Shown here in pieces: positions 26,844 to 36,420 of a stretch of DNA of 64,000 nt. How positions within the stretch are numbered: the first letter of the stretch is position 1; each line of letters starts with the position of its first letter. The DNA lies in assembly GCA_036337945.1 (NCBI GenBank), contig JAYZDF010000010.1, forward strand, positions 68,750 through 132,749, written 5' to 3'. Source of the stretch: JAYZDF01 sp036337945 (lineage in GTDB: Bacteria > Myxococcota > Kuafuiibacteriia > Kuafuiibacteriales > Kuafuiibacteriaceae). The notes below the pieces were generated by a model. That model did no database searches. It was not told where the DNA came from and was given only the letters and a program-made list of their open reading frames with translations. Made by a program: the position numbers and the translations under genes.

Positions 26844-27407
26844 TTACTCGAGACTTATTGGTTCGATTCGAACTTGCCCAACAGTCGTAATAGTAATTTC
26901 CCGCCCCCGATTGATGCTATCTTCAATGAGAGAAAATTCTTGATCGCCTACCGCTCGACCGTCCCGCTGAAATCTAATCATTCTTCCAACCGAATCAGAT
27001 GTGAATCTCACACGATTGCTTTCACTTTGAGTGAGAAAGTTTGTCGCGTGAATGACTTCTTCTCCGCCGGCTTGTGTATCGCTATCAACGAAGACCTCGA
27101 AGGTGTTCACAGAGGTCACTCGAAATCCAGCGGAACGAACTTTCGGTTGGGCTGCCCAGCCCTGGAACTCTCCGGGAGCCCCCACCGGTTGAGCGTTTCC
27201 AGACTGAATTAATCGCCCGGTCAAAGCTTCTGTCCTAGCCTCCAGGATTCGCCCCATGACATTGGCGGCGACGGCATTTAATCTTGCATCTTTCTGTGCT
27301 CGAACAAACCACGTCACTGAAACGGTACCAACTATTGCGATAATCGCCATTGCGACTACGATTTCAATCAGACTGAAACCGTGTTTATCCGAGACAGACA
27401 TGGTCAT
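26844..27407 (-). CDS. GspH/FimT-type minor pseudopilin
   Basis: Class III prepilin signal: short charged leader ending KHG, then FSLIEIVVAMAIIAIVG with Glu5 present. The 150-residue globular part is strand-rich and lacks Cys pairs. Size and hydrophobic stretch match GspH/FimT pseudopilins, which prime pilus or type II secretion assembly. Its ATG overlaps the preceding small gene's stop (ATGA). Last gene of the minor pilin operon. Confidence 0.88.
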   Translation of the reverse strand: MTMSVSDKHGFSLIEIVVAMAIIAIVGTVSVTWFVRAQKDARLNAVAANVMGRILEARTEALTGRLIQSGNAQPVGAPGEFQGWAAQPKVRSAGFRVTSVNTFEVFVDSDTQAGGEEVIHATNFLTQSESNRVRFTSDSVGRMIRFQRDGRAVGDQEFSLIEDSINRGREITITTVGQVRIEPISLE

Positions 27408-27769
27408 TTGATTTGAACCACAACCGGCTTCTCAGAGTTCGTACGCCTAAGAATCAATTGAACCTTTCGCCCAAGTTTTGTTTTGATACTCTTGAGTGAT
27501 TTCTCTGCGAGAACCATTGTGTAGCCGACAAATAAATTCTTTTTGTAGATAGTTCCGGGCGCAATGTCTGCCTTCTTGGATACCTCTCGAAAGCCAGCTC
27601 TCTTAAGTTGCGCTCTCTCGCTTTTTTTAATGGGTGTCGACAGCAAGGCAATATTGTCCACGATGCTGTGAAGCCTGCCTGTGGCTACTAATTTTGATTC
27701 ATCTGCGTTCGCGTTCATCACGCCAAAGCACAAAGCTAAAACGCTTACAATTAGGTTCAACCACTTCAT
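27404..27769 (-). CDS. Small periplasmic protein in the pilus operon, function unknown
   Basis: ATG 27769 (an upstream in-frame start at 27823 would run inside pilY1) is preceded by GAGAGGATTA and begins a signal peptide, MKWLNLIVSVLALCFGVMNANA. The ~98-residue mature protein is basic (many Lys/Arg) and strand-rich, with no motif I know. It starts 1 nt after the pilY1 stop and overlaps the FimT-like gene, so it is embedded between two pilus genes. A chaperone or assembly role for PilY1 or the minor pilins is a guess from position. Confidence 0.75.
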   Translation of the reverse strand: MKWLNLIVSVLALCFGVMNANADESKLVATGRLHSIVDNIALLSTPIKKSERAQLKRAGFREVSKKADIAPGTIYKKNLFVGYTMVLAEKSLKSIKTKLGRKVQLILRRTNSEKPVVVQIK

Positions 27770-27770
27770 A

Positions 27771-30700
27771 TTAATCCTCTCGCGGTATACGCCAATGATA
27801 AATAAATGGAGTTTTCCGAACACCTTTGTTCGGAGTCAAGTCTGCAACCTCAGAGGTGGCAAGATTTGCGTGCGTTACCATAGCGGGGCCGTCTTTCGGA
27901 GAGACCACAAGAAGCTCAGACCCAATATCTGTAGCTTGTCTCCATATCTCTCGATCTTCAATATCGCTTTTACCTTGTTGATCGATGACAGCTTTGGCTG
28001 TGCAATTATTGACAGCATAAACTCGGTCAACACCTGCCGCAGATTGACATTCTGCCGCCGCTTGCGTGGGCTGATACGTTTTCCAATAAGTGGTTCCTTT
28101 GAATACAATAGGTCTTCTAAGTGATTTTTCATTATTTTTAAGTCGCCAAAACCATCCCAGTTGTGGACTTCCTATCGGAGAGTACTCCGCTATCGAAGAA
28201 ACATCCGCCAGCGAGTTCAGATCAACGTTTTGAACACCATTATCGTCCCAGATCACGCCCACAATATTTCGATTAGAGGCGGGGGTTGTTACAGCGGGTG
28301 CCCCAGACAATTCATCCACAGAGGTTGGGCGTTGCGCGTTACCCGTTCCAAAGTATACACCGACAGATTTTCTTCCCGTGCAAGTTGAGGGAACCAAATC
28401 GAGACGGCTAAACATCTTTCGAAAGTCTCTAGCCTCACCCTGCCCTAGATTCGCCATATTCGGAGTGTTGTTGGTATACATAAGCCTGATTACGTTCCAG
28501 GTTGTTCCATCGTGCCAAGCCTTGAAGATCTGGCCACACTCATCGGGCCAATATAACACACGAGCTTTTTCACCCACAGTATACACAGAAACCTCAGCAC
28601 TGACTGCGCAGGTCATATGACGTAAATCCCGTCGACGCACGTTTGTCGCATCGAAGCAGTTCTGTCCATCGTTACAATCGCGAGTAAAACGCGCAACGAT
28701 GGGCGAATTTGTCAGCCGTTCCACAAAACTATTGTTAGGCTGCCGCCATGCTTCAAGGTCCACAATGTATACAGTCGGTGCGTGATCTCGACGCGGGGGA
28801 GCGTCTGCCTGAAGATACTCTATTTGTCCGATAATAAAACCACGATTATTCGTGGCGTTTCCGTCTGTAAGCATCCTCACCTGTAAGCTGTCAGCGTATA
28901 CCCACGGGGACCAACCGTCGGCGTCCAAACCACCAGACCAAGAGTCGGCCGCAATGCCTGAGCCAGTTAAACTTGCGGCTGCCATCCCTTGCCCGCTTTG
29001 GATCACGACCCCATCATTCGAATCGATGTCGAAGGTGCTAAAGCGAATTCTGTAGGCAATAGCATTTTCGAACGCGAAAGTGCCGGTCGTAAAATCAAGA
29101 GGGATAGGGTCTGGATACCCGTCTGATGAAGACCCCGTAAAACCGCAAAACGGTGGCAAACCCAAAGACGCAGAGGCTTGAGGGCAAGTCAGTTGCACCG
29201 ATGTTGTGCTCGCGAATCGAGAGTCTGTTGTTTGTCCGGGCAAACTAAAATCAGGATTGTCATGTTCTGCGATATGGCCAGATGGAAAGATAGCAACATC
29301 GAGCGGGGCCGCTGTTGGATTGTTCACGTTGACAGGATGCATTTGACCTACCCAGGGAGACGCCCAAGTTTCTTGAAGTTCCATAAATTCTCCTGAATCA
29401 GCCCACTGTAAAGACCGGATTGGCGTGCGAACATTTGATAGTCGACCGTTAACTATCTGCAGTTGCGCGACATCAATTGCATAATAGGCTTTTCCGCCTC
29501 TACCTAAGCCGAAAATAAGCGAGGCAGGCTCATCTCCATCAATGAGGCCATCGGCATCGTTATCTCGATGATATAAGCGTGCACCACCGTCGATGTAATA
29601 GCGATGATTGACTTCGCTGGAGGGTTGGTCGATTGCACTTGCTATCGTATTTTTGGCGACCCCATTTGGCTTCCAGAGTTCCGCTGGTATCAGCGCAGAC
29701 GTTTCTTCCCCATCAAAGGAATCGAAAAAATGTAGCATTCCATCGTTGGCTGCAGTCACGACCCAGCAATTGTTCTTCTGCTCACAGTCTCCAAATTTCA
29801 ATAAGGTGGTGGGAGTATGGACAATATCACCAATTGGCCACTCTCGAACCGTAAGCGGGTCACCGTTATTGGGATCCGCCTCGAAAGTATAACCATGTAA
29901 GTAATTCAGAAGTGATGCGTGAGAACCTCCGGAGGTCCATGCATCTTCAGAAGTCCATTCATCGGCTCCACCTAATTGCACGGGAACATACTCAGAGGTT
30001 CCGTTTCGCCATGTGAGTATGTTTCGTGGTCGAAAGGGCGTGTTGGGCGTTTCATTAGGAAGTCCCAAACCGCCGGAGCAGCCAGAATCGTTTGAGCCGC
30101 AGAGCATTACTCGACCTGCGCCTCCGACATCAGAAGTTGTAGTACTGGTATCAGGCAACCATTGATCAACTAAATTTGGGTTTGTGAATAATTTTTCTTC
30201 AGCTGCGTTGTAGCGAAACATACAACTACTATCAGTGGGGTCATAGTCGATGCCGTTTGCAGCTTTCCGTGGATATATACAAATCTTCTTGAGGTTACCT
30301 TTCCACAGTCCATCTGTTTCCGGGCGATACGATGATACGTACATGTAGTTTCCCGTGAAAATTCCTTCTCTTTGAACTGCAGGAGAAGAGAAGAAAATTG
30401 CAGATCGGTCGACAATATCTTGGATGATAGTCGAGAAGGCTTCATCGAGACCGTTTACGTCTGATGCATAGTGATAAGAGCCCCCTCCTTCGTTTGCGAC
30501 ACGTTGAAGATTTGATTCGTTGAAGGAGCCCGGCGCACCAAACCCAATCGCGTACGTTTCTATAATTTGGTCTCCATCAACGGAACATAAGAGATCTCCA
30601 GAATTCGAGAGATAATTCGCACCATTCCACGGCTGTCTTGAACCTACTGTGCGTGTTGAAACCGACGGGTCACAAGCAGAATTGAATGTTGCAGAGCCTC

Positions 30701-31241
30701 CGTTAGGATTTCCGTCCGAAAGTAAAACAATATAGTTTGGCCGACAGGAAAGCGAGTTACTGTCACTAAAATAGGCGTTGAAATATTCGCCAGCGTATTT
30801 CAAACCCTGTGTGATGGGTGTGTGTCCTCTTGTTCCTACGCCCTGAACCGCGTTTTCAAGAGTGCTATGCTGCGAATCAAATGGGGCCCGAACGCCATAC
30901 GGTAGCCCTCGAGTCGGAAACTGCATAACGGAAAAATTGACGGTCTCATTCCACTTATCGAGCACACCATCAGAATCGCTTGAGCAACCTGTCAAGGCAG
31001 CTTTCATCATTTCGTTCTTATTAAGAGTCAGGTTGGTGGCCCCACCATTATGATTGACAGCGTAGTAAACACAAGGGGTGATTTGTTGACCGTTTCTCAT
31101 CGAACAAGAATGGTCTAACAATAACGCGACTTGAGGTTTGCGATTTACTGTACGCAACAGATCAAGCTCGTCGGGAAGCTGCTCTTGAGCGATCAAAGTC
31201 GAGTATGCGAAGATAATTGTAGGTATTGCAGTTAAGATCAT
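27771..31241 (-). CDS. pilY1: PilY1-type pilus tip adhesin
   Basis: An 1156-residue secreted protein. After the signal (ILTAIPTIIFAYSTLIAQ) comes a von Willebrand A domain with MIDAS D43-x-S45-x-S47 (LLLDHSCSM) and THxxIT-type loops (TPITQGLKYA). The C-terminal half is the PilY1 beta-propeller, with WVVTAANDGMLHFFDSFDG and RDNDADGLIDGDE, the calcium loop that in Pseudomonas PilY1 governs extension versus retraction. PilY1 sits at the pilus tip with minor pilins. GAGGAG lies 8 nt before the ATG. It follows pilX by 12 nt. Confidence 0.93.
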   Translation of the reverse strand: MILTAIPTIIFAYSTLIAQEQLPDELDLLRTVNRKPQVALLLDHSCSMRNGQQITPCVYYAVNHNGGATNLTLNKNEMMKAALTGCSSDSDGVLDKWNETVNFSVMQFPTRGLPYGVRAPFDSQHSTLENAVQGVGTRGHTPITQGLKYAGEYFNAYFSDSNSLSCRPNYIVLLSDGNPNGGSATFNSACDPSVSTRTVGSRQPWNGANYLSNSGDLLCSVDGDQIIETYAIGFGAPGSFNESNLQRVANEGGGSYHYASDVNGLDEAFSTIIQDIVDRSAIFFSSPAVQREGIFTGNYMYVSSYRPETDGLWKGNLKKICIYPRKAANGIDYDPTDSSCMFRYNAAEEKLFTNPNLVDQWLPDTSTTTSDVGGAGRVMLCGSNDSGCSGGLGLPNETPNTPFRPRNILTWRNGTSEYVPVQLGGADEWTSEDAWTSGGSHASLLNYLHGYTFEADPNNGDPLTVREWPIGDIVHTPTTLLKFGDCEQKNNCWVVTAANDGMLHFFDSFDGEETSALIPAELWKPNGVAKNTIASAIDQPSSEVNHRYYIDGGARLYHRDNDADGLIDGDEPASLIFGLGRGGKAYYAIDVAQLQIVNGRLSNVRTPIRSLQWADSGEFMELQETWASPWVGQMHPVNVNNPTAAPLDVAIFPSGHIAEHDNPDFSLPGQTTDSRFASTTSVQLTCPQASASLGLPPFCGFTGSSSDGYPDPIPLDFTTGTFAFENAIAYRIRFSTFDIDSNDGVVIQSGQGMAAASLTGSGIAADSWSGGLDADGWSPWVYADSLQVRMLTDGNATNNRGFIIGQIEYLQADAPPRRDHAPTVYIVDLEAWRQPNNSFVERLTNSPIVARFTRDCNDGQNCFDATNVRRRDLRHMTCAVSAEVSVYTVGEKARVLYWPDECGQIFKAWHDGTTWNVIRLMYTNNTPNMANLGQGEARDFRKMFSRLDLVPSTCTGRKSVGVYFGTGNAQRPTSVDELSGAPAVTTPASNRNIVGVIWDDNGVQNVDLNSLADVSSIAEYSPIGSPQLGWFWRLKNNEKSLRRPIVFKGTTYWKTYQPTQAAAECQSAAGVDRVYAVNNCTAKAVIDQQGKSDIEDREIWRQATDIGSELLVVSPKDGPAMVTHANLATSEVADLTPNKGVRKTPFIYHWRIPRED

Positions 31242-31253
31242 TGATATGGCTCC

Positions 31254-31757
31254 TCAGCGATAGTGTCTCTTCGGCTGGATACTTTGGCCTTCCCAGCTCG
31301 CGGGCCTATAAATTTCAGTTCTAACTTCGGACGTTGCTTCTCCGTTTTCATAACGAGAACGAGTGACGATCTCATAAACAACTGCTCGACTGAGTCCTTG
31401 GGAGCTTTCAGTGAGCGGCACCACTCTCATAAAGCTCACTCGAGCTTGATAATCATCAGCATCGTCCGAGACAGAAAATGCACTCGCCTCATTCGCCTGA
31501 ATCAGCACGCTAAGATTGGGGTCAGTCACTTTTGGTAAGACATCTGTCAAGTTGCTCATATTAATAACCTCGACCGTACCACCCATCGCAATATCTCGTG
31601 CGTGAAGTCCTCGGCGACTTTGACCCACGAGATTGTTATCAAGGTTAAGCAAATTGAGTAGCGCTACCCCCATAACTGCTAAAATAGCCACAATCATGAT
31701 CACAACAATCATGGTGAATCCGCGTTGTGGATGTGAACTTGCGGTATGACTCTTCAT
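31254..31757 (-). CDS. pilX: PilX-type minor pilin
   Basis: A 167-residue protein with leader SSHPQRG then FTMIVVIMIVAILAVMGVALLNLLNLDNN, the PilX N-terminal pattern. Residue 5 after the cleavage site is Val, not Glu, a feature of tip pseudopilins such as GspK and of PilX proteins, consistent with being placed first in the fibre. The rest is a small strand-rich domain with one helix. It lies 1 nt after pilW and 12 nt before pilY1. Confidence 0.87.
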   Translation of the reverse strand: MKSHTASSHPQRGFTMIVVIMIVAILAVMGVALLNLLNLDNNLVGQSRRGLHARDIAMGGTVEVINMSNLTDVLPKVTDPNLSVLIQANEASAFSVSDDADDYQARVSFMRVVPLTESSQGLSRAVVYEIVTRSRYENGEATSEVRTEIYRPASWEGQSIQPKRHYR

Positions 31758-31758
31758 T

Positions 31759-32862
31759 CTAATTGATCCTCATTCGGCCCGCGTTAAGTAAACCGGTGCT
31801 CGCTCGTAGAACGAGTCGTCGAAGCGTATTGGGCTCGGTCGTATTCGTACATTCTTGTGGCAGCGCAATATCGGGCCCGGGGAGACAACGGTCCTCCAAA
31901 ACAAGGCGGGCGTGAGGATGGCTCTTACCTGTCACGTCGACCGCATCAGAACGCATGACAATTTCGACATCCACTCTCAATGGGTTAGTACTTCCGACTG
32001 GAATTCCTGCATCTGTCCGGTCGATCCAAGTATTATTGACGCGTTCAAAAATCCTCATTTGTAAGGTATCAACATTGTCAGCGACCACATCACCGCAAGA
32101 ATCATCAAGCGCTGGGCAGTCCCCCTCCAAGCGTCGTAATTGTGGTCTTTGCGGTGTCGATGCCGACACAAACCAAGTGATACGCTTGAACCCACCGGCC
32201 ATAGTGCCACCCGTGAAATCTGTCGTGACTGCGCTCGGCCCAGAGGCATAACCGTTACTCGTATCGGGGGCGATTCCGAGATCTTCGCAACCTGCTGAAC
32301 AATCAACCCCGTTGATACAATTGGCTGCGGGATTGACGGATGTTATCGAAACCGACCGAGCAGATATTCCATCCTCTGACCTGACAATCACGGTATCACC
32401 GCGTGAAAATCCTGAGGGTGCACATACCTGAGCCAGGGAATTCGTCCAGTAGGTTAAAGTCACATATTGACCGTCTGCCATCAGTAAGCCGAGATCATCG
32501 GTAGGAAATAGTTGGGAAGTTCCAGGTGCTGCAGTAGAAACATGATCGATACTCACCTGGCGCCCGCCATTCGAAGAGAACACGGCGCTGCCTCGGGTAA
32601 ACTGACCGACCTCAAAGCCGGCAAACCGGCCCGACTCATCATAACCAATTCCAGCTCCAGCATTCGCCAAGTCATCGAGCATAAGGTCCAAGCTCATGCG
32701 ACCAACTTGCGTCATCTCGAGATTGTCGCGACTGAGACCAAGGGTACGCATTTCATAATGAGCAAACGCCACCGCACCCAAAAGCACGATGAGCGCACAT
32801 GCAAGACCGACCATCGCTTCTATCAAAGTGAAACCGGTGCGAGATGAGCGTGACTTAAACAC
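31759..32862 (-). CDS. pilW: PilW-type minor pilin
   Basis: Prepilin motif SRTG-FTLIEAMVGLACALIVLLGAVAF, with Glu5, then RMSLDLMLDDLANAGAGIGYD, the usual PilW pattern after the helix. The 320-residue globular domain has paired Cys (GVDCSAGCEDLG, LDDSCGDV). The frame is open to 32928, but that would run 74 bp into pilV; the GTG at 32862 gives a normal 10-residue leader and overlaps pilV by 8 bp. Second gene of the operon. Confidence 0.88.
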   Translation of the reverse strand: MFKSRSSRTGFTLIEAMVGLACALIVLLGAVAFAHYEMRTLGLSRDNLEMTQVGRMSLDLMLDDLANAGAGIGYDESGRFAGFEVGQFTRGSAVFSSNGGRQVSIDHVSTAAPGTSQLFPTDDLGLLMADGQYVTLTYWTNSLAQVCAPSGFSRGDTVIVRSEDGISARSVSITSVNPAANCINGVDCSAGCEDLGIAPDTSNGYASGPSAVTTDFTGGTMAGGFKRITWFVSASTPQRPQLRRLEGDCPALDDSCGDVVADNVDTLQMRIFERVNNTWIDRTDAGIPVGSTNPLRVDVEIVMRSDAVDVTGKSHPHARLVLEDRCLPGPDIALPQECTNTTEPNTLRRLVLRASTGLLNAGRMRIN

Positions 32863-33406
32863 CGGGAACCACGTATCTCCTTGCTTGCACTTGTCGAATC
32901 TGATTCGCCGGGTCGAGCCAGCAAACACTCACTGTGACCAACCGGCCTTCAGGGAAGAGCGTTGTATCCGGATGGCCTTCAATCGACGTATCAACTCGAT
33001 ATCTTGAGTTGTCTGCCGTGCCCTGCGGGACGAATGCCCCGTTTGCCATCAAAAGTTCTGGAGAATCGACATATCGAGTACAAGCATACCCATTTGTCGA
33101 TGCTCCAAGCTCTGGCTGAAATGCCGTCATCGTCGCCCGACACCCAGGTCCGGGACCTGGAACTGGACAAACTGGAAGATTCTCAGCACCCACCATAACC
33201 AAGTCCTCCAAACGCTGACCCGCGACGTCCAAAGCCACGGAAAAGTCTTCACTAGCGGCGATACCCTTTATGATTGTGCCATGAAGACGAAGAATACCCA
33301 TGGACGCGATCATGAGGACAGCCATTGCCACCAGAACCTCGATCAGTTTGAAACCCTCCGATCCAGCTCGGGGCCTTCGAACCTGCTTATGGGACGTCTT
33401 TGTCAC
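32855..33406 (-). CDS. pilV: PilV-type minor pilin
   Basis: Leader ending GSEG, then FKLIEVLVAMAVLMIASMGILRLHG with Glu5, followed by AGQRLEDLVM, typical of PilV. There are Cys pairs near 80-90 (VCPVPGPGPGCRATM) and at the C-terminal VCWLDP. The start is GTG 33406; an in-frame TAG lies four codons upstream and no later start precedes the prepilin motif, so this start is forced. Only a weak AGG lies about 10 nt upstream. First gene of pilVWXY1-small-fimT, with a sigma-54-like promoter immediately upstream. Confidence 0.88.
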   Translation of the reverse strand: MTKTSHKQVRRPRAGSEGFKLIEVLVAMAVLMIASMGILRLHGTIIKGIAASEDFSVALDVAGQRLEDLVMVGAENLPVCPVPGPGPGCRATMTAFQPELGASTNGYACTRYVDSPELLMANGAFVPQGTADNSRYRVDTSIEGHPDTTLFPEGRLVTVSVCWLDPANQIRQVQARRYVVPGV

Positions 33407-33418
33407 AGCACACTAACC

Positions 33419-33435
33419 TGCACATCAAGTGCCAA
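33419..33435 (-). promoter_or_regulatory. Sigma-54-type promoter candidate for the pilus operon
   Basis: On the minus strand, TTGGCACTTGATGTGCA matches the -24/-12 consensus: TTGGCAC at -24, and TGTGCA at -12, with exactly 10 bp between the GG and the GC. Sigma-54 control of pilin genes through PilR is well known. A problem is that transcription would start only a few bases before the forced GTG at 33406, giving an almost leaderless message. Confidence 0.5.
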
Positions 33436-33558
33436 CCATAAAATCCCATTAAACGCCTTAAAACGCGACGATGACAGGACCTGAAGTGCAATTCCTTGCG
33501 CACAGGCATCCTCCCAAAGGATGACGAGAAATTTCGGCGACAATGCTACAGAACGTAG

Positions 33559-36420
33559 GTGAGGTTTTTCCGGCGCAAGCGTACTTGGATTCTTCCGCTC
33601 GTCGCAGCCGTGTCTACCGTCGCGTTACGAGCACAAAACGCCCACGCAGACTCGATTTTCACCAAAACCGTCAAAAAAATCACGTCTCGGTTACAAGACA
33701 CGGCTGAAGCGAAACTTGTTCGACTCGAAGTTCGTCAGGAAGCGCTGATATTAGGGCTGGAACTAAGCCCGAAGACACCACTAGATGACTTACCACCTGA
33801 GATAGAAAATACGCTCGAAACAGTAGCGGGACTCACTGCGGCATTACGACCAGAAATCGACAATATTATGCTTTTGGTCAGGCATCCCGGGGGCCAATTA
33901 CGACCTCCGCTGAGGGTTGTACATCCTTCCCAAACCAAACCTCCTAAACAAGAAAAAACCATTCTTCCCCTAAGTGACTATCCACACGGCCAAAGTCTTC
34001 GCGGTCGAACGATAGCGATTAGTCCTGGTCACGGATGGATTTACAACAGCAATACGCGGAACTTTCGAACTCAAAGAGGGAGAATATTTTGGAACAATTG
34101 CGGCGGATGTCGAGGAATCGTCGAAGACTTCGAAACCCACGAAATTGTCGTGAATCACCTGATACCTCTGCTCGAAGGCGCCGGGGCGAAAGTCGTTCTT
34201 GTCCGCGAAAGAAGCTTGGAAAAAACGGGCACAATCCTCGATGAAAATTCAGCTGGTTTTAGCGCTGTGAACGGTCAATTCTCAGACGGAAGTAGCGCGG
34301 GGGGACACGATAACAATTACCGAGTGTCGACAGACGCGAATGCGACCGCGCAGTGGCGCTTTGTATCGCCCGAAAATGGGGACTCACTTTTGAGTGTTTG
34401 GTTCGTCGCGGGCAGTAATCGATATTCAAATCTTCCACTTACAGTTCAGACACCCGGTTTCACCCATTCATTCGTTATTGATCAGACAACACATGGTCGA
34501 CGATGGTCCCCTATTCAAACGTTCGGACTCAACCAAGGGGACGAAGTATTGGTTACCGTAAACGCCCCGACCGGCGGTAACAAAGCGTTGATAGCAGACG
34601 CTTTTCGGCTTGGCGCAGGACAACATGAAACGGGGCATCCCTGGTGGCAGATGGGAGCTAAGCCCTTCGCGACTTATCAAAACGCGCCAGCTAACATTCA
34701 ATCCGTGGGAGATGTGAGTATTCGTCCAATCTATGCAGAATGGGCCGGAGCCGATATTTACCTCTCCATTCACAGTAATGCCTCCGGTGTGGCTGAAAGC
34801 ACGGCCAACGGTTCCTCAAGTTATCGCTACAATTGTGGTCAATTTAGCAATCACAGCTCAGACCCAAACGCGAGCGTTTGCGATGACCCGGTGGGAAGCG
34901 ATCGACTACAGCGTCTTGTTCACGACGCGATGGTCTCATCCATCAGAAAAGGCTGGGATCCGAATTGGCGCGACCGAGGAACGAAGGTGGCAAACTTTGG
35001 GGAACTCAGAAACCTAGATGATATGCCGGGAGTTCTTCTTGAAACAGCATTTCACGATAACGTTCGCTTATCCCAATCTAGCAACTTGAAAATGACCGAT
35101 AACCAATCGCTTCACGACCCAAGATTTCGAGAAACGCTTGCCTACGGAATCTACCAGGGCATCAGTCAATATTTTGGAGAATCTGAGAACTATCTGGCCC
35201 AAGCTCCGGACGTTATGTTCGCGAAGAAAATAGACGCCAAAACGATAGAAGTTCATTTCAATTCGGTAACGGATGCACTTAGTTATCGCGTATATTCAGC
35301 GTGCGGACACCGAGACTTCGACCAAGGTGTAATGGTCAAAGCCAGTCCAGCGACGATCACCGGCCTACAGAAGGATGAGGTGTGTATTTTCAAAGTCGCA
35401 TCGTTAAACGAAGCAGGAGAAGGCTTGCGCAGTCGAGCCATCACTGCGCGAAGCAGTCTCAGGAAATCACAACTCTTAGTCATTGACAGTTACGAGAGAC
35501 GAGACGCCTGGGTCGAATACATCGACAACCCTGGAAACACGTTGGCAACACACGCACTAGCGCTTCGTGAAGCCTCTTTTACATTCGACTCCGCGAGTGA
35601 GTCTGCGGTTCGTAATGGCCTCATCGACCTAAGCCAGTACGACGGAATCATTTTAGCGCTCGGACGTGAATCAGTTGAACACGAAGTGTTGACGACGGAC
35701 ATAAGAAAACAGCTCCTCAATTATACGGGCGCTATTTTTGCTTCTGGAAGCGAAATTGCCTGGACTCTGGACAACCGCGGAGACGCCGATTCGAAGCAAT
35801 TCCTGTCTGAAGTATTTGGGGCTTCCTACGCGGCAGATAGTGCCGAAAGCCTTGAGCTCAGCCCCACCAGTAACGACTGGTTCGCTTCTATAACTCCCGG
35901 AATACTAAATCTAGATGATGGGACCGGATCAGCATTGCGAGCTCGATCCAGCGATGTTTTTTCACCTGAAACAGGCGCGAACATCGCCCTAACCTATTCG
36001 GGACCAAATACGGCCGCAGCCGTTCGAAAAAACAAGAATATGCTTTTGGGGTTTGCGGTGGACAGTCTCATTCGTCCCCAAGCAAGAAGCGAGATACTTG
36101 AGGCCTGGTTGAAAAATGCCATAGAACTGGCTCCAGAAATCTCTCCCCCAATGCCACCGAATGATGCGGGAATCGCGCCACCCCCTATCGATGCAGGCTT
36201 TGTAGACGCATCAGTCGTAGAGCCGGACGCTGAACCCATGGCTTCCGCAGATGCTGAGCTCGTACTTCGTGCGACGACCGATCAACCTATCCGAGGAGAG
36301 TGTAGATGCGAATCAGTACCTCACTCAAAACCAAGTAGCGAGCCGTGGCCTACCATCATTCTGCTCGGCGTATTTTTTGCCTTTCGTAGGCTGAAGAAAA
36401 GTCAGTTTCACGCGAACTAA
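33559..36420 (+). CDS. Multidomain N-acetylmuramoyl-L-alanine amidase
   Basis: A 953-residue exported protein. Signal peptide to about residue 30. Amidase_3 catalytic domain: AISPGHGW (H158), EDFETHEIV (about 189-197), YLSIHSNAS (H405) and LLETAFHDN near 500. Between the second and third blocks sits an extra beta-domain (about 250-355: NNYRVS..., QGDEVLVTV..., ALIADAFRLG) resembling golvesin C-terminal domains. Next come a fibronectin-III-like domain (about 550-635), a DJ-1/glutamine-amidotransferase-like domain (about 640-850), an Asp/Pro/Ala linker, and a Cys-x-Cys, one-helix, basic tail like MYXO-CTERM. The start is GTG. It cleaves peptide stems from murein; probably retained at the surface until sorted. 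Confidence 0.88.
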   Translation: MRFFRRKRTWILPLVAAVSTVALRAQNAHADSIFTKTVKKITSRLQDTAEAKLVRLEVRQEALILGLELSPKTPLDDLPPEIENTLETVAGLTAALRPEIDNIMLLVRHPGGQLRPPLRVVHPSQTKPPKQEKTILPLSDYPHGQSLRGRTIAISPGHGWIYNSNTRNFRTQRGRIFWNNCGGCRGIVEDFETHEIVVNHLIPLLEGAGAKVVLVRERSLEKTGTILDENSAGFSAVNGQFSDGSSAGGHDNNYRVSTDANATAQWRFVSPENGDSLLSVWFVAGSNRYSNLPLTVQTPGFTHSFVIDQTTHGRRWSPIQTFGLNQGDEVLVTVNAPTGGNKALIADAFRLGAGQHETGHPWWQMGAKPFATYQNAPANIQSVGDVSIRPIYAEWAGADIYLSIHSNASGVAESTANGSSSYRYNCGQFSNHSSDPNASVCDDPVGSDRLQRLVHDAMVSSIRKGWDPNWRDRGTKVANFGELRNLDDMPGVLLETAFHDNVRLSQSSNLKMTDNQSLHDPRFRETLAYGIYQGISQYFGESENYLAQAPDVMFAKKIDAKTIEVHFNSVTDALSYRVYSACGHRDFDQGVMVKASPATITGLQKDEVCIFKVASLNEAGEGLRSRAITARSSLRKSQLLVIDSYERRDAWVEYIDNPGNTLATHALALREASFTFDSASESAVRNGLIDLSQYDGIILALGRESVEHEVLTTDIRKQLLNYTGAIFASGSEIAWTLDNRGDADSKQFLSEVFGASYAADSAESLELSPTSNDWFASITPGILNLDDGTGSALRARSSDVFSPETGANIALTYSGPNTAAAVRKNKNMLLGFAVDSLIRPQARSEILEAWLKNAIELAPEISPPMPPNDAGIAPPPIDAGFVDASVVEPDAEPMASADAELVLRATTDQPIRGECRCESVPHSKPSSEPWPTIILLGVFFAFRRLKKSQFHAN

